This document shows positions 16,893 through 26,424 of a stretch of 64,000 bases of DNA, in pieces. Position 1 is the stretch's first letter, and each line of letters starts with the position of its first letter. The stretch lies in the NCBI RefSeq assembly GCF_014647795.1, contig NZ_BMPW01000006.1, positions 342,803 through 406,802 on the forward strand. Direction: 5' to 3'. The stretch comes from Actinoplanes campanulatus. GTDB lineage: Bacteria > Actinomycetota > Actinomycetes > Mycobacteriales > Micromonosporaceae. The translations under genes were made by a program, and so were the position numbers. The notes beneath the pieces were generated by a model. It saw nothing but the letters and a program-made list of their open reading frames with translations, was not told where the DNA came from and did not search any database.

Positions 16893-16915
16893 CTGCCTGC
16901 ATGCCGGAGGTCACC

Positions 16916-17137
16916 ATGCCGAACATCCTTATTCGGGACCTGAGCCAGGAAGCCGTCGACCGGATCGATGCCGCTGCGGCGCGGCTCGGACTGTCGCGAA
17001 ACGAATACCTTCGCCGTAGGTTCGAGGAAGGCATCCCCCCGGTCGAACGCACGGTGACCGCAGCGGACTGGGACCGATCCGCCGAGGTCTTCGCGGACCT
17101 GGACGATCCCGACGTAATGGAGTCGGCGTGGCGGTGA
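16916..17137 (+). CDS. Antitoxin, ribbon-helix-helix type (VapB)
   Basis: A 73-residue antitoxin. [20 protein letters not shown] and [14 protein letters not shown] form the ribbon-helix-helix DNA-binding part, and the acidic end [20 protein letters not shown] should block the toxin. I start at ATG 16916 because GGAGG is five bases upstream; ATG 16901 has no such site. It overlaps the toxin gene. It is unrelated in detail to the antitoxin at 2944. Confidence 0.88.
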   Translation: MPNILIRDLSQEAVDRIDAAAARLGLSRNEYLRRRFEEGIPPVERTVTAADWDRSAEVFADLDDPDVMESAWR

Positions 17138-17544
17138 CGAGCTGGTTGATCGACAAGTCCGCCTACGTCCGCCTGCAATCCGGCCTGGTAACGAACCGGG
17201 ACGATTGGAGCACCCGGATCGGCCGTGGACTGGTGCGGCTCTCCACGATCACCCGGCTCGAGCTCGGCTACTCGGCGCGCTCGGGTGAGGCCGGCCGGCG
17301 ACAGTTCGCACGCCCACCGCTGTCATACATGCCGGTCGAATACCTGACGCCCGCCATCGAGGACCGGGCCCTGGAGGTGCAGATGATCCTCGCTGACCGA
17401 GGCCAGCACCGGGCCCCGTCTATTCCGGACCTGCTCATCGCAGCGACCGCCGAGAAGGCCGGCCTGACCGTGCTCGCGGTGGACAAGGATTTCGAGCTCA
17501 TCGCCACGGTCACCGGTCAACCAGTGGAAGCCCTGGTCGGCTGA
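17128..17544 (+). CDS. PIN-domain ribonuclease toxin (VapC)
   Basis: A 138-residue PIN protein. The acidic site consists of Asp9 (WLIDKSA), Glu45 (TRLELGYS), Asp101 (SIPDLLIAA) and Asp119/Asp121 (AVDKDFE), a complete active site. It should cut RNA when released from its antitoxin. GTG 17128 has GGAG five bases upstream; GTG 17134 would give the usual four-base overlap. The pair lies between two catabolic operons with no link to their chemistry. Confidence 0.9.
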   Translation: MAVTSWLIDKSAYVRLQSGLVTNRDDWSTRIGRGLVRLSTITRLELGYSARSGEAGRRQFARPPLSYMPVEYLTPAIEDRALEVQMILADRGQHRAPSIPDLLIAATAEKAGLTVLAVDKDFELIATVTGQPVEALVG

Positions 17545-17590
17545 TCGTGCGCCCCGCGTCCGGAGAGGTAGCCCTCCGCTGACCGCTGTC

Positions 17591-17633
17591 GATCGTCCGG
17601 AGCCGGCCATGTCGCGGCCGGCTCCGGACGATC
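17591..17633 (+). terminator. Perfect 18-bp hairpin after vapC
   Basis: GATCGTCCGGAGCCGGCC (17591-17608) and its exact reverse complement (17616-17633) flank a 7-base loop, ATGTCGC. The simplest reading is terminator of vapBC. It is unusual because the loop is the start codon of an ORF whose SD-like GGAG lies in the stem. Confidence 0.75.
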
Positions 17634-17857
17634 TCAAGCCGCGTCGGACCGGGCGGCCGCACGCGTGGGTGGCGACCGATCCGGTCGAGCCGCTGGGCCC
17701 GCCCGAACCGGTCGGCGACCTGATCGCCTGCCACGCCGCGGCCGGGATCCAGCTGCGGATCCTCGACAACCCGTGGCCGTTCTGGGACCAGGTCACCGCC
17801 GGCACCGTGGGTTTCAGCGGCATCCGTTTACGCAACGCCCTGTCCCGGCCCGCCTGA
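17609..17857 (+). CDS. Doubtful 82-residue ORF
   Basis: The ORF starts in the loop of the perfect hairpin, with GGAG six bases before the ATG but buried in the stem. Codon use looks coding (G or C at most third positions). The product has no signal peptide or membrane segment, and I recognise no family; CHAAAGIQLRILDNPWPFW is its most distinctive stretch. It ends where the first unit of the 40-bp tandem repeat begins. It may be a small gene controlled by RNA structure, a remnant, or no gene. Confidence 0.35.
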   Translation: MSRPAPDDLKPRRTGRPHAWVATDPVEPLGPPEPVGDLIACHAAAGIQLRILDNPWPFWDQVTAGTVGFSGIRLRNALSRPA

Positions 17858-17976
17858 CCAGCGCGATTCGGGGTGCGAGCTGTCGCACCCGGGCCGATCA
17901 ACGCGATTTTCAGGTGCGGGCTGTCGCACCCGGGCCGATCAGCGCGATTTCAGGTGCGGGCGGCCGCGCCCGGGTT
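17856..17976. repeat. Three tandem copies of a 40-bp hairpin unit
   Basis: Units start at 17856, 17896 and 17937. The first two contain a stem GGTGCG...CGCACC; the third has GGTGCG...CGCGCC. The third unit is also the last ten codons of the tetR gene on the minus strand, so the coding end and the repeat are the same sequence. It looks like expansion of the tetR 3' end into the intergenic space. Confidence 0.8.
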
Positions 17977-18545
17977 GATCAGCGCTCCCACCGTGCGGGC
18001 CAGGGCTGACCGGGCCGACTCGACCGACAGCTCCATGCCGTCGCGCCACGACGCCCACGTCGGCCAGAGGCTGACCGCGGTCAGAGCGTTGAGCAGGTCC
18101 TCGTCGCTGCCGATCTCATGGGCGAAAGTGGTGGTCAGCTCGTCCCGTACCCGTGCGGTGTGCAACTTGCGATAGCGCTGCAATCCGGCCGAGAACGGCT
18201 CCTTGAGCGCGGAAGCCCGCGCGGCGGGCCCGATCTCCTCCAGCAGGCGGGCCCGCTGGTGGCTGAACGCCTCGATCCGCTCGGCCAGCGGAAGATCCGC
18301 CGGAATCGGCCGGTACGACGCGTCGCGCTGCTCCAGGACACGCTGACCACTGGCGGCCATCAGCGCCTCCATGTCGGCGAAATGGCTCCACAGGGCGCGC
18401 AGCGACACCCCGGCCAGCTTGGCCACCCGGTCGGCGGTGGGGCGCATGTCCCCCTCGCCGATCAGCCGGAGGTGCGCGTCGACGATCGCGTTGCGGGTCC
18501 GCTCGGACCGTGCGGTGCGACCGTCGACGCGGGTGGGCGGTGTGG

Positions 18546-18549
<4 letters not shown>
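17950..18549 (-). CDS. TetR family regulator, last gene of the catabolic operon
   Basis: A 199-residue TetR protein. The DNA-binding domain spans about 13-60 ([20 protein letters not shown], then [19 protein letters not shown]). It overlaps the acyl-CoA dehydrogenase stop in GTGA and so is coupled to that operon. A terminal regulator that senses a pathway CoA ester and represses the operon promoter would be a natural reading. The palindrome at 27186-27202 is a candidate target. The last residues, [10 protein letters not shown], lie in the tandem repeat. Confidence 0.88.
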
Positions 18550-19744
<1,195 letters not shown>

Positions 19745-19745
<1 letters not shown>

Positions 19746-20722
19746 CAGTTTCCTTCCAGCGCTCGGTGGCCCTGCTCGACCAGGGCGGGAACCATCGCCC
19801 CGACGGTGTCGAAGCCGGGGCCGACCGTCTGACCCTTGATGTAGCGGTAGTGCACGCCCTCGAGGATGACGGCGAGCTTGAAGGCGGCGAAACCCACGTA
19901 CCAGTGCAGGTCGCTGACGTCCCGCTTGCTCCGCTCGGCGTACCGGGCGGAGATCTCGTCGAGGGTGGGATGGCCCGGGATGTCGATCGGGGCCACCGGC
20001 ACACCGTCACGCTCCAGCATCGGGCGCCCGGCGTAGATCAGCATCAACGCCAGGTCGCTGAGCGGGTCGCCCAGTGTGGACATCTCCCAGTCCAGCACCG
20101 CGTTCACCGTCAGCTTGTCGCTGACCAGCACGTTGTCCAGGCGGAAGTCGCCGTGCACCACGGCGCCGGCGCCGTCCGGGATGTCGGTGGCGAGACGGGC
20201 GTGCAGCTCGTCGATGCCGGAGAGCTCCCGGCTGCGGGACGCGTCAAGCTGCTGCTTCCAGCGGCGCACCTGCCGGGCGTTGAAGCCCTCCGGCTTGCCG
20301 AAGTCACCGAGCCCGATCGCCTGCGGGTCCAGCGCGTGCAGGTCGGCGAGGGTGTCCACGAGCGTGAACGTCAACTCCCGGAACTCGGTGGGGGAGAGGC
20401 CGGCGGGGTCCCGGTAGATGGTGCCGTCGACGTGCTCCATGAGGTAGAACGGCGCCCCGATCACCTCGGTGTCGGTGCAGAGCAGCACCGGCTTCGGCAC
20501 CGGGAAATCGGCCTTGGAGAGGGCGTCGAGGACCTTGTGCTCGCGGGCCATGTCGTGGGCGGTCGGCAGCACGTGCCCCAGCGGCGGGCGGCGCAGCACC
20601 CACCGGTTGACGCCGTCGGTGACCGCGTACGTCAGGTTCGACCTACCGCCCGCGAACATCGTCCCGGAGAGCGGCGGGCTGTCCAGATAGGCCTGGAGTT
20701 TTTCCAGGTCGAGGCCCTTCAT
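19745..20722 (-). CDS. APH-fold kinase, ACAD10/11 kinase-domain-like
   Basis: A 325-residue aminoglycoside-phosphotransferase-fold kinase. The catalytic loop [13 protein letters not shown] and the metal-binding [15 protein letters not shown] are complete and match the kinase half of ACAD10/ACAD11. [14 protein letters not shown] is the nucleotide loop and WVLRRPP carries the expected lysine-equivalent strand. Predicted reaction: ATP-dependent phosphorylation of a hydroxyacyl-CoA, which the following dehydrogenase then processes. It is not an antibiotic resistance gene by context. It overlaps the upstream SDR gene in ATGA. Confidence 0.9.
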
Positions 20723-21498
20723 GAGGACGCCTGCCGCTCGAAACCGCGCTGAAGTTTGTTCATGCCACCCAGCCAACGGTCCGGATCGCTCGCACGCAAG
20801 CGGTAGTAGCCCTCGACTTCCGCGTGCGGGAGGATCAGGAAACCCTCGCCGTCCAGCGAATCGGCGACCAGGTCGGCGACCGTCTCCGGGGCCAGCGCCC
20901 CCTCGGCGAGCAGCGACGCCGACCCGCTGCCGCTTTCGTTGCCGCGGGTCAGCATGTCGGTGCGCACGCCCTGCGGGCAGAGCGCCTGCACGATCAGACC
21001 CCGATGGGCGTACGTCGCTCGCAGCCACTCGGCGTAGGCCAGCGCCGCGTGCTTCGTGACCGAGTAGGTGGCGCTCCCCAGCAGGGTCAGCAGCCCGGCC
21101 GCGCTCACGGTGATCAGCAGTCGCTTCGGCTCGCCGCTGTCCAGCCAGCGCGGCAGCAGTGCCCGGCTCACGTAGACGTGCGACATCACGTTGACCCCGA
21201 AGTCGCGCTGCCACTGCGCGTCCGGGGTCGTCTCGTCACCGGACGACAGCACCCCGGCGTTGGAGCAGAACAGGTCGATGCCGCCCAGCTCGGTCCAGGC
21301 GGTGTCGATCAGGTGCTGGACGTCGGCCTCGCTCGCCGCGTCGCCGGACACCGCGATGCCGCCGATCTCCCCGGCCACCGAGCGGGCGGCGTCGCCGTTC
21401 AGGTCGTTGACCACGACCCGGGCGCCGTCGGCGGCGAACCGGCGGGCCAGCGCCGCCCCGATTCCGCCGCCGGCGCCGGTGACCACGACCCGTTTCAC
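20719..21498 (-). CDS. Short-chain dehydrogenase/reductase
   Basis: A 259-residue SDR. The cofactor motif TGAGGGIGAALA is at about 7-18, the structural motif CSNAGV near 85 and the catalytic YSVTK near 153. VVVNDLNGDAARS after the second strand, with Asp, indicates NAD(H). It would oxidise or reduce a hydroxyl or keto group on the operon substrate. ATGA overlaps on both sides couple it to its neighbours. The C-terminus (GYYRLRASDPDRWLGGMNKL) is longer than in FabG-type enzymes. Confidence 0.92.
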   Translation of the reverse strand: MKRVVVTGAGGGIGAALARRFAADGARVVVNDLNGDAARSVAGEIGGIAVSGDAASEADVQHLIDTAWTELGGIDLFCSNAGVLSSGDETTPDAQWQRDFGVNVMSHVYVSRALLPRWLDSGEPKRLLITVSAAGLLTLLGSATYSVTKHAALAYAEWLRATYAHRGLIVQALCPQGVRTDMLTRGNESGSGSASLLAEGALAPETVADLVADSLDGEGFLILPHAEVEGYYRLRASDPDRWLGGMNKLQRGFERQASS

Positions 21499-22241
21499 TG
21501 GACGGCTCCGGTGAGGGTGAGGCCGCCGTCGATCACGATCGTCTGCCCGGTGATCCAGGCGGCGTCCGGCGAGCAGAGGAACGCCACGGTGCCGGCCACG
21601 TCATCGGTGTTGCCGAGCCGCTTGAGCGGATACGTGGCCGCCACCTCCGCCTCCCGCCCCTCGTAGAGGGCGGAGGCGAACCGGGTCTTCACGACCGCGG
21701 GCGCGACCGCGTTGACCCGGATCTTCGGGGCCAGCTCGACCGCGAGCTCTTCGGTGAGGTGGATCAGAGCGGCCTTGGTGGTGCCGTAGAAGGCGATCCC
21801 GGGCGCGGGGCGCACGCCGGAGACCGAGGAGATGTTGACCACCGAGCCACCGGTGTCGGCGAGCCCACCGCGCAGCGCCTCCTGGATCCAGCCGAGCGTG
21901 CCGATCAGGTTCACCTCGGCCATCTTGCGGGCCGCGTTCAGATCGAGGCTGGCCAGCGGCCCGTACGCCGGGTTGATCCCGATGTTGTTGATCAGTGTGG
22001 TGACCGGCCCGAACCGCTCCCGCACCGTGTCGACCACGGCCGCCCGGTGCGCCGGGTCATCGCCCTTTCCGGCCACGCCGAGGGCCACCTCGGGGCCGCC
22101 GAGCTCCTTCACCGCGGCCTCGAGGGCGTCGGTGTCACGGCCGGTGATCGCGACTTTCGCCCCCTGAGCGACGAATCGCTGGGCGATGGCGAACCCGATT
22201 CCGCGGCTTGCCCCGGTCACGATCGCTATCTGGTCCGCCAT
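21495..22241 (-). CDS. Short-chain dehydrogenase/reductase (FabG-like)
   Basis: A 248-residue SDR closest in layout to 3-oxoacyl reductases and 3-hydroxyacyl-CoA dehydrogenases. TGASRGIGFAIA, the NNIGINPAYGP segment, the serine strand VVNISSVSG and the catalytic YGTTK are present. IAITGRDTDAL carries Arg after the second strand, which suggests NADP(H). In this operon it probably performs a beta-oxidation-type hydroxyl/keto step. CTCCTGAAG on the plus strand before the ATG gives a good SD (CAGGAGG on the mRNA). Confidence 0.92.
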   Translation of the reverse strand: MADQIAIVTGASRGIGFAIAQRFVAQGAKVAITGRDTDALEAAVKELGGPEVALGVAGKGDDPAHRAAVVDTVRERFGPVTTLINNIGINPAYGPLASLDLNAARKMAEVNLIGTLGWIQEALRGGLADTGGSVVNISSVSGVRPAPGIAFYGTTKAALIHLTEELAVELAPKIRVNAVAPAVVKTRFASALYEGREAEVAATYPLKRLGNTDDVAGTVAFLCSPDAAWITGQTIVIDGGLTLTGAVQ

Positions 22242-22287
22242 CGCTCAAACCTCCTGAAGTCGTGTTTTTGCAGTCCGAGTGCAGATA

Positions 22288-23553
22288 TTACGCGGCCGGT
22301 ACGCCACTCTGCGGCGGAGCCACGGGCTGACCCGTGTACGGCGCGACCGGACCGTCCTTGTCGTCGGTTGTGTACGGCGTGCCGAAGTACACCGCCTTAC
22401 CGCCCTGGATCTTGGTGAGCTGCTCTCCGCCGTACCCCGAGTGGTCCTGCGCGGAGAAGCGCAGCGGCACCGAACCCGGACCCTGGAAGCCGTTCTTCTG
22501 CACGGCCTCGATGATCTTGTCGCGGGTCAGGTCCTTGCCGGCGGCCTGGAGCGCCTGCACGAACAGGTAGCCGACCGACATGCCGTAGACGACGTTGTTG
22601 TCGAATTCGGCGTTGCCGTTGTGCGCCGCGTTCACCTTCTTGAACAGCTGGATCCACGGGTTGGCATCGTCGTTGTTCAGCGGCAGGTAGTTGGCTGCCA
22701 CCAGGCCCTCCATCAGGGGCGCGGCGGCACCCAGCGTCTTCCCGACGGTGGTCGGGTCGGCGCCGACGTTACTGACCACGAACTGCGGTTTGAACGCAAT
22801 CTTCGCAGCCGTGCCGATCGAGAGGGCAGTGAAACCGGGCACAGTAGCCAGTACCACGACCTCGCAGCCGGCCGCCTTCAGCGCGCCCATCTGCGGGCCC
22901 ACGTTCGGGTTGCTGGTCACGTAGCTCTCCTTGGCCGCCACCGGGCCGAGGATCTTCTCGATGCCGGCCAGGCTGTCCCGGCCGAAGTCGTCGTCCTGGC
23001 CCAGGAAGCAGGTCTTCTTGCCGGCCAGGTTCTCCTTGACGTACGTGCCGAGGATCTTGCCCTCGACCGTGTAGTCCGGGTTGAAGCCGAACGTGCCCGG
23101 GTACTTGTCCGGCTGGTTCCAGCTGCGGCTGCCGCTGGCCACGAAGAGGTCCGGCACCCGGTTGGTCTTGAGGAAGTCGAGCACGCCGGTGTGCGTCGGG
23201 GTGCCCAGGCCGTTGAGGATCGCGAAGACCTTGTCCTGCAGCACCAGCTCGCGCACCACGGTCTGGGTGTTGGCCGGGTTGTAGCCGTCATCCTTGATCT
23301 TGTAGCTGATCTTCCGGCCGTGCACGCCGCCGTTGGCGTTCACGTAGTCGAAGTACGCCTTGGTGGCCGGCGCGATCTTCGAATAGCCGGCCGCGGCCGG
23401 GCCGGTCAGCGGCATGTGGGTGCCGACCACGATCTCGCTGTCGGTCACACCCGGCACGCTCGCGCCGCTGGAACCGCTGCCGCCGCCCTCGCTCGTGCAG
23501 CCCGCGGTGGCGAGCAGCACGACGGCCAGGGCCGCCGTCGCCGTACGTTTCAT
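22288..23553 (-). CDS. ABC transporter substrate-binding lipoprotein (branched-chain type)
   Basis: A 421-residue type I periplasmic-binding-protein fold, the LivJ/UrtA group. The signal peptide ends in a lipobox (LLATAGC), so the protein is lipid-anchored outside the membrane. EIVVGTHMPLTGPAAAGYSK starts the mature domain. Four of these systems' members import amino acids, but actinobacterial members beside acyl-CoA genes often import acids or aromatic compounds. Here the partner genes are all lipid-type enzymes, so the ligand is probably an organic acid or sterol-like molecule (inference). ATGA overlap with the permease gene. Confidence 0.93.
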   Translation of the reverse strand: MKRTATAALAVVLLATAGCTSEGGGSGSSGASVPGVTDSEIVVGTHMPLTGPAAAGYSKIAPATKAYFDYVNANGGVHGRKISYKIKDDGYNPANTQTVVRELVLQDKVFAILNGLGTPTHTGVLDFLKTNRVPDLFVASGSRSWNQPDKYPGTFGFNPDYTVEGKILGTYVKENLAGKKTCFLGQDDDFGRDSLAGIEKILGPVAAKESYVTSNPNVGPQMGALKAAGCEVVVLATVPGFTALSIGTAAKIAFKPQFVVSNVGADPTTVGKTLGAAAPLMEGLVAANYLPLNNDDANPWIQLFKKVNAAHNGNAEFDNNVVYGMSVGYLFVQALQAAGKDLTRDKIIEAVQKNGFQGPGSVPLRFSAQDHSGYGGEQLTKIQGGKAVYFGTPYTTDDKDGPVAPYTGQPVAPPQSGVPAA

Positions 23554-24584
23554 CGATTCCTCCTGATAAGACGTGAAATTCGGGATGGGATGGATGCGAG
23601 GCCGCCGGGGGCGGCGAGCATGACGACGACGAGCACCACACCGAAGACGACGAGCGCGAGGTTGCCCTCGAGCTGCTGCGATCCGGTCTGCTCACCGACG
23701 GACTGGGCCAGGGTGGGAAGCACCACCAGCAGAACCGCGCCCCACAGGGCGCCGAACAGGCTCCCCAGCCCGCCAATCACGATGGCCATGACCAGGAACA
23801 GGGAGAGCGTCAGCGGGAACGCGCCGGGTGAGACGCTCTGCGCGAGCACGGCGAACAGCGCGCCGGAGACACCGGCGCAGACGGCGCTCACCACGAACGC
23901 CAGCACCTGGGTCCGCGCGATGTTGATCCCGGCCAGCTTGGCGGCGGTCTCGTCGTCGCGGACGGCCCGCAGGTCACGCCCGAACCGGCCGCGGATCAGC
24001 AGCGCCAGCAGCAGCACCACGACCAGCGCCGCGCCCCAGCACAGCCAGGCCTGCCAGCGCTCCATCGGGATCGTCTCCGGCGGCGGGTTCAGGATCACCG
24101 ACAGGCCCTGGTCGCTGTTGAACGTCTCGTCGAACGTGCTGGTCACCGACGGGACCACGATCGCCACGGCCAGGGTGAGGCCGGCCAGATAGGGGCCGCG
24201 CAGCCGGGCCGCGGCCAGGCCGATCACCGCGCCGGCGGCGGTCGTCACCAGGATCGCCACGGCGAAACTGAGCGGCAGGTTCACCCACTTGTTCTGCGTC
24301 AGCGCCAGCGTGTAGGCGCCGGTCGCCATCAGCGCGCCGTGCCCCAGGGACAACTGACCGTTCAGTCCGGTGAGGACGGTCAGGCCCGCGGTGACGCAGA
24401 GGTAGGCGCCCGTCGTCGCGAGCTGATAGTTCCGGAACGGCGGCAGCACATACGTCAGCGCCACCACCAGGACCGCGCCGGCCGCGATCACCAGAGCCGG
24501 GTGCAGGCGCCGCCGGCGCTTCGGCACATTCAAACCCGCATCCGGTACGGCTGTCGCGTTCGCTTTCGTCTGTACGTTGGTCAT
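23550..24584 (-). CDS. ABC transporter permease, LivM type
   Basis: A 344-residue membrane protein with about nine hydrophobic segments. GLNGQLSLGHGALMATGAYT is the conserved LivM signature and LAGINIARTQVLAFVVSAV the coupling region for the ATPases. It forms the translocation pore with the LivH-type permease encoded upstream. The N-terminus (KRRRRLHPAL) is basic and cytoplasmic. Confidence 0.93.
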   Translation of the reverse strand: MTNVQTKANATAVPDAGLNVPKRRRRLHPALVIAAGAVLVVALTYVLPPFRNYQLATTGAYLCVTAGLTVLTGLNGQLSLGHGALMATGAYTLALTQNKWVNLPLSFAVAILVTTAAGAVIGLAAARLRGPYLAGLTLAVAIVVPSVTSTFDETFNSDQGLSVILNPPPETIPMERWQAWLCWGAALVVVLLLALLIRGRFGRDLRAVRDDETAAKLAGINIARTQVLAFVVSAVCAGVSGALFAVLAQSVSPGAFPLTLSLFLVMAIVIGGLGSLFGALWGAVLLVVLPTLAQSVGEQTGSQQLEGNLALVVFGVVLVVVMLAAPGGLASIPSRISRLIRRNR

Positions 24585-24633
24585 GCTGGGCCTCCTTGGG
24601 CATGCCCACCCGGCCCGCGCCCGTGAGCCGCGG

Positions 24634-25512
24634 TCATGCCACCCTCGCTTTCGAACTGGAGAACAGGCCGCCCGGCTTGCCGAGCAGCACCAGCACGAGC
24701 AGGGCGAGGATCGCCATCGGGGCGACCGTGACGTCGATGTATCCGCTGACGTACGACAGCAGCAGACCCACGATCAGGCCGCCGACGACCGCACCGATCG
24801 GGCTGTCCAGACCGCCGACCACCGCGGCCGTGAACGCCGAGACGAAGACGACGTCCATGGCGGTCGGGTGGACGCCCAGTTCGGTGGGGACGACCAGCAT
24901 CCCGGCGAGCGACCCGACCGCCGCCGCCAGCGCCCAGCCGAGCGTCAACATGCCGCCCACCGAGACGCCGAGCAGGCGGGACACGTCCGGTGCGAAGGCC
25001 GCGGCCCGCATCCGCAGACCGATCGCCGTACGGGTGAAGAGCAGCGTGAGAACGACGACCACCGTGCCCACCGCGGCGAAGACGAACAGGTCGTACCGCG
25101 ACAGCATCGCGATCCCGCCCACCTCGAACGCGTCCCGGCTGAACGGCGTCTCCACCGGCTGGTACTCGTTGCCGTAGATGATGCCGAGCGTGCCCTGCAG
25201 AACCAGGACCAGGCCGAGCGCCACCACCACCCCGTTGAGCGGTGACGAGTGGTCGACGAACCGCATCACCACCCGCTCGACCAGAACCCCGAGCAGGAGC
25301 CCGGCCAGCAGGGCCACCACGAACCCGAGCCAGTAGGACCCGGTCGCGTTCGTCACCGAATAGGCGACGTAGACGGCGGCCACCGCCATCGAGCCCTGCG
25401 CGAAGTTGACGATCCGCGCGGCGCGCCAGATCAGGACCAGGGCCAGCGCGAACGCGGCGTAGACCAGGCCGCGGCTGAGCCCGTCGAAGGTCAGATAGAT
25501 GAATCGGTCCAT
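24634..25512 (-). CDS. ABC transporter permease, LivH type
   Basis: A 292-residue membrane protein with about eight hydrophobic segments. RIVNFAQGSMAVAAVYVAYS is the LivH signature and FAPDVSRLLGVSVGGMLTLG the cytoplasmic coupling loop. It pairs with the LivM-type permease. It begins two bases after the upstream ATPase gene ends; a 49-base gap separates it from livM. Confidence 0.93.
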   Translation of the reverse strand: MDRFIYLTFDGLSRGLVYAAFALALVLIWRAARIVNFAQGSMAVAAVYVAYSVTNATGSYWLGFVVALLAGLLLGVLVERVVMRFVDHSSPLNGVVVALGLVLVLQGTLGIIYGNEYQPVETPFSRDAFEVGGIAMLSRYDLFVFAAVGTVVVVLTLLFTRTAIGLRMRAAAFAPDVSRLLGVSVGGMLTLGWALAAAVGSLAGMLVVPTELGVHPTAMDVVFVSAFTAAVVGGLDSPIGAVVGGLIVGLLLSYVSGYIDVTVAPMAILALLVLVLLGKPGGLFSSSKARVA

Positions 25513-25514
25513 CG

Positions 25515-26234
25515 CTAGAACCCCAGGTAGGCGTGTCGGAGATCGGCGTCGTCGCGCAACACCGACGCCTTGTTACGGGCCACCACCCGGCCCAGCGCGA
25601 GCACCACGCCCTCGTCGGCGATGGAGAGCGCGCTGCGTACGTTCTGTTCGACCAGCAGGACCGCCAGGCCGGTGCGTTCCCGCAGGTCACGGAGCAGCGC
25701 CATGATCTGGCCGGTCACCTTCGGCGCGAGGCCCAGCGACGGCTCGTCGAGCAGCAGCAGCCTGGGCCGCCCGACGAGCGCCCGGCCCAGGGCCAGCATC
25801 TGCCGCTCACCGCCGGACAGTTGATGGCCGGCGAAGGTGCGACGTTGCGCCAGCGGCGGGAACAACTCGTAGACCTCGTCGAGCGCCTTCCGGGCATCCG
25901 CCCGGTCGCGCCGCCAGAGCCCACCGAGCCGCAGATTCTCGTCCACGGTCAGTTCGGTGACCACGCCGCGCCCCTCCGGGACGTGCGCGATGCCCCTCCG
26001 CACCAGGTGCTCCACTTTGGTGCCGGCGAGGTCCGCGCCGTCGAAGAGGACCCGGCCACCCGAGCTGCGGACCAGACCCGAGAGGGTGCGCAGGAGAGTG
26101 GTCTTGCCCGCGCCGTTCGCTCCGAGCACGGCGACGATCTCTCCCGGTTGGACGGTGAGGCCGACGTCGTGCAGGACCGGTGCCGCGCCGTACCCCGCGG
26201 TCAGGCCGTCGACCTGCAGTAACGCCCCGGTCAT
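25515..26234 (-). CDS. ABC transporter ATP-binding protein, LivF type
   Basis: A 239-residue ATPase. Walker A GANGAGKTT is near 36-44, the signature LSGGERQMLALGRAL near 136-150 and Walker B LLLLDEPSLGL follows. The short C-terminus and YELFPPLAQRRT loop are typical of LivF. GGAGG precedes the ATG. Two hairpins lie in the 190-base gap between it and the LivG gene. Confidence 0.94.
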   Translation of the reverse strand: MTGALLQVDGLTAGYGAAPVLHDVGLTVQPGEIVAVLGANGAGKTTLLRTLSGLVRSSGGRVLFDGADLAGTKVEHLVRRGIAHVPEGRGVVTELTVDENLRLGGLWRRDRADARKALDEVYELFPPLAQRRTFAGHQLSGGERQMLALGRALVGRPRLLLLDEPSLGLAPKVTGQIMALLRDLRERTGLAVLLVEQNVRSALSIADEGVVLALGRVVARNKASVLRDDADLRHAYLGF

Positions 26235-26315
26235 GGCGATGCCTCCGGTGCGCTCCGGGTACGGGTGATCATCGGCGCTCCTCCTTTGGGGCCGCTCGGT
26301 GGGTATGCCGAGGAG

Positions 26316-26334
26316 AGCCGGGTCATGCCCGGCT
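26316..26334. other. Hairpin in the livG-livF gap (1)
   Basis: AGCCGGG and CCCGGCT form a perfect 7-bp stem with a five-base loop. It is in the leader before livF on the operon mRNA and may affect its stability or translation. Confidence 0.5.
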
Positions 26335-26386
26335 TTCCGGATATGCGAAATGAGAGGCCGGTTCGGCCCCGTGCTGTGAAAGGCGT

Positions 26387-26405
26387 GCCGGGCTGTCAGC
26401 CCGGC
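26387..26405. terminator. Hairpin after livG (2), possible attenuator
   Basis: GCCGGGCT and AGCCCGGC form a perfect 8-bp stem with a three-base loop, 20 bases after the livG stop. It may lower expression of the downstream genes relative to livG, or it may mark the end of one transcript. Confidence 0.55.
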
Positions 26406-26424
26406 AGGGAAACGGTGGCCCGGA

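Noticed and set aside
22269-22283. TGCA...TGCA dyad between the SBP and SDR genes as an operator or terminator
   Set aside because: Only four paired bases and no further symmetry.
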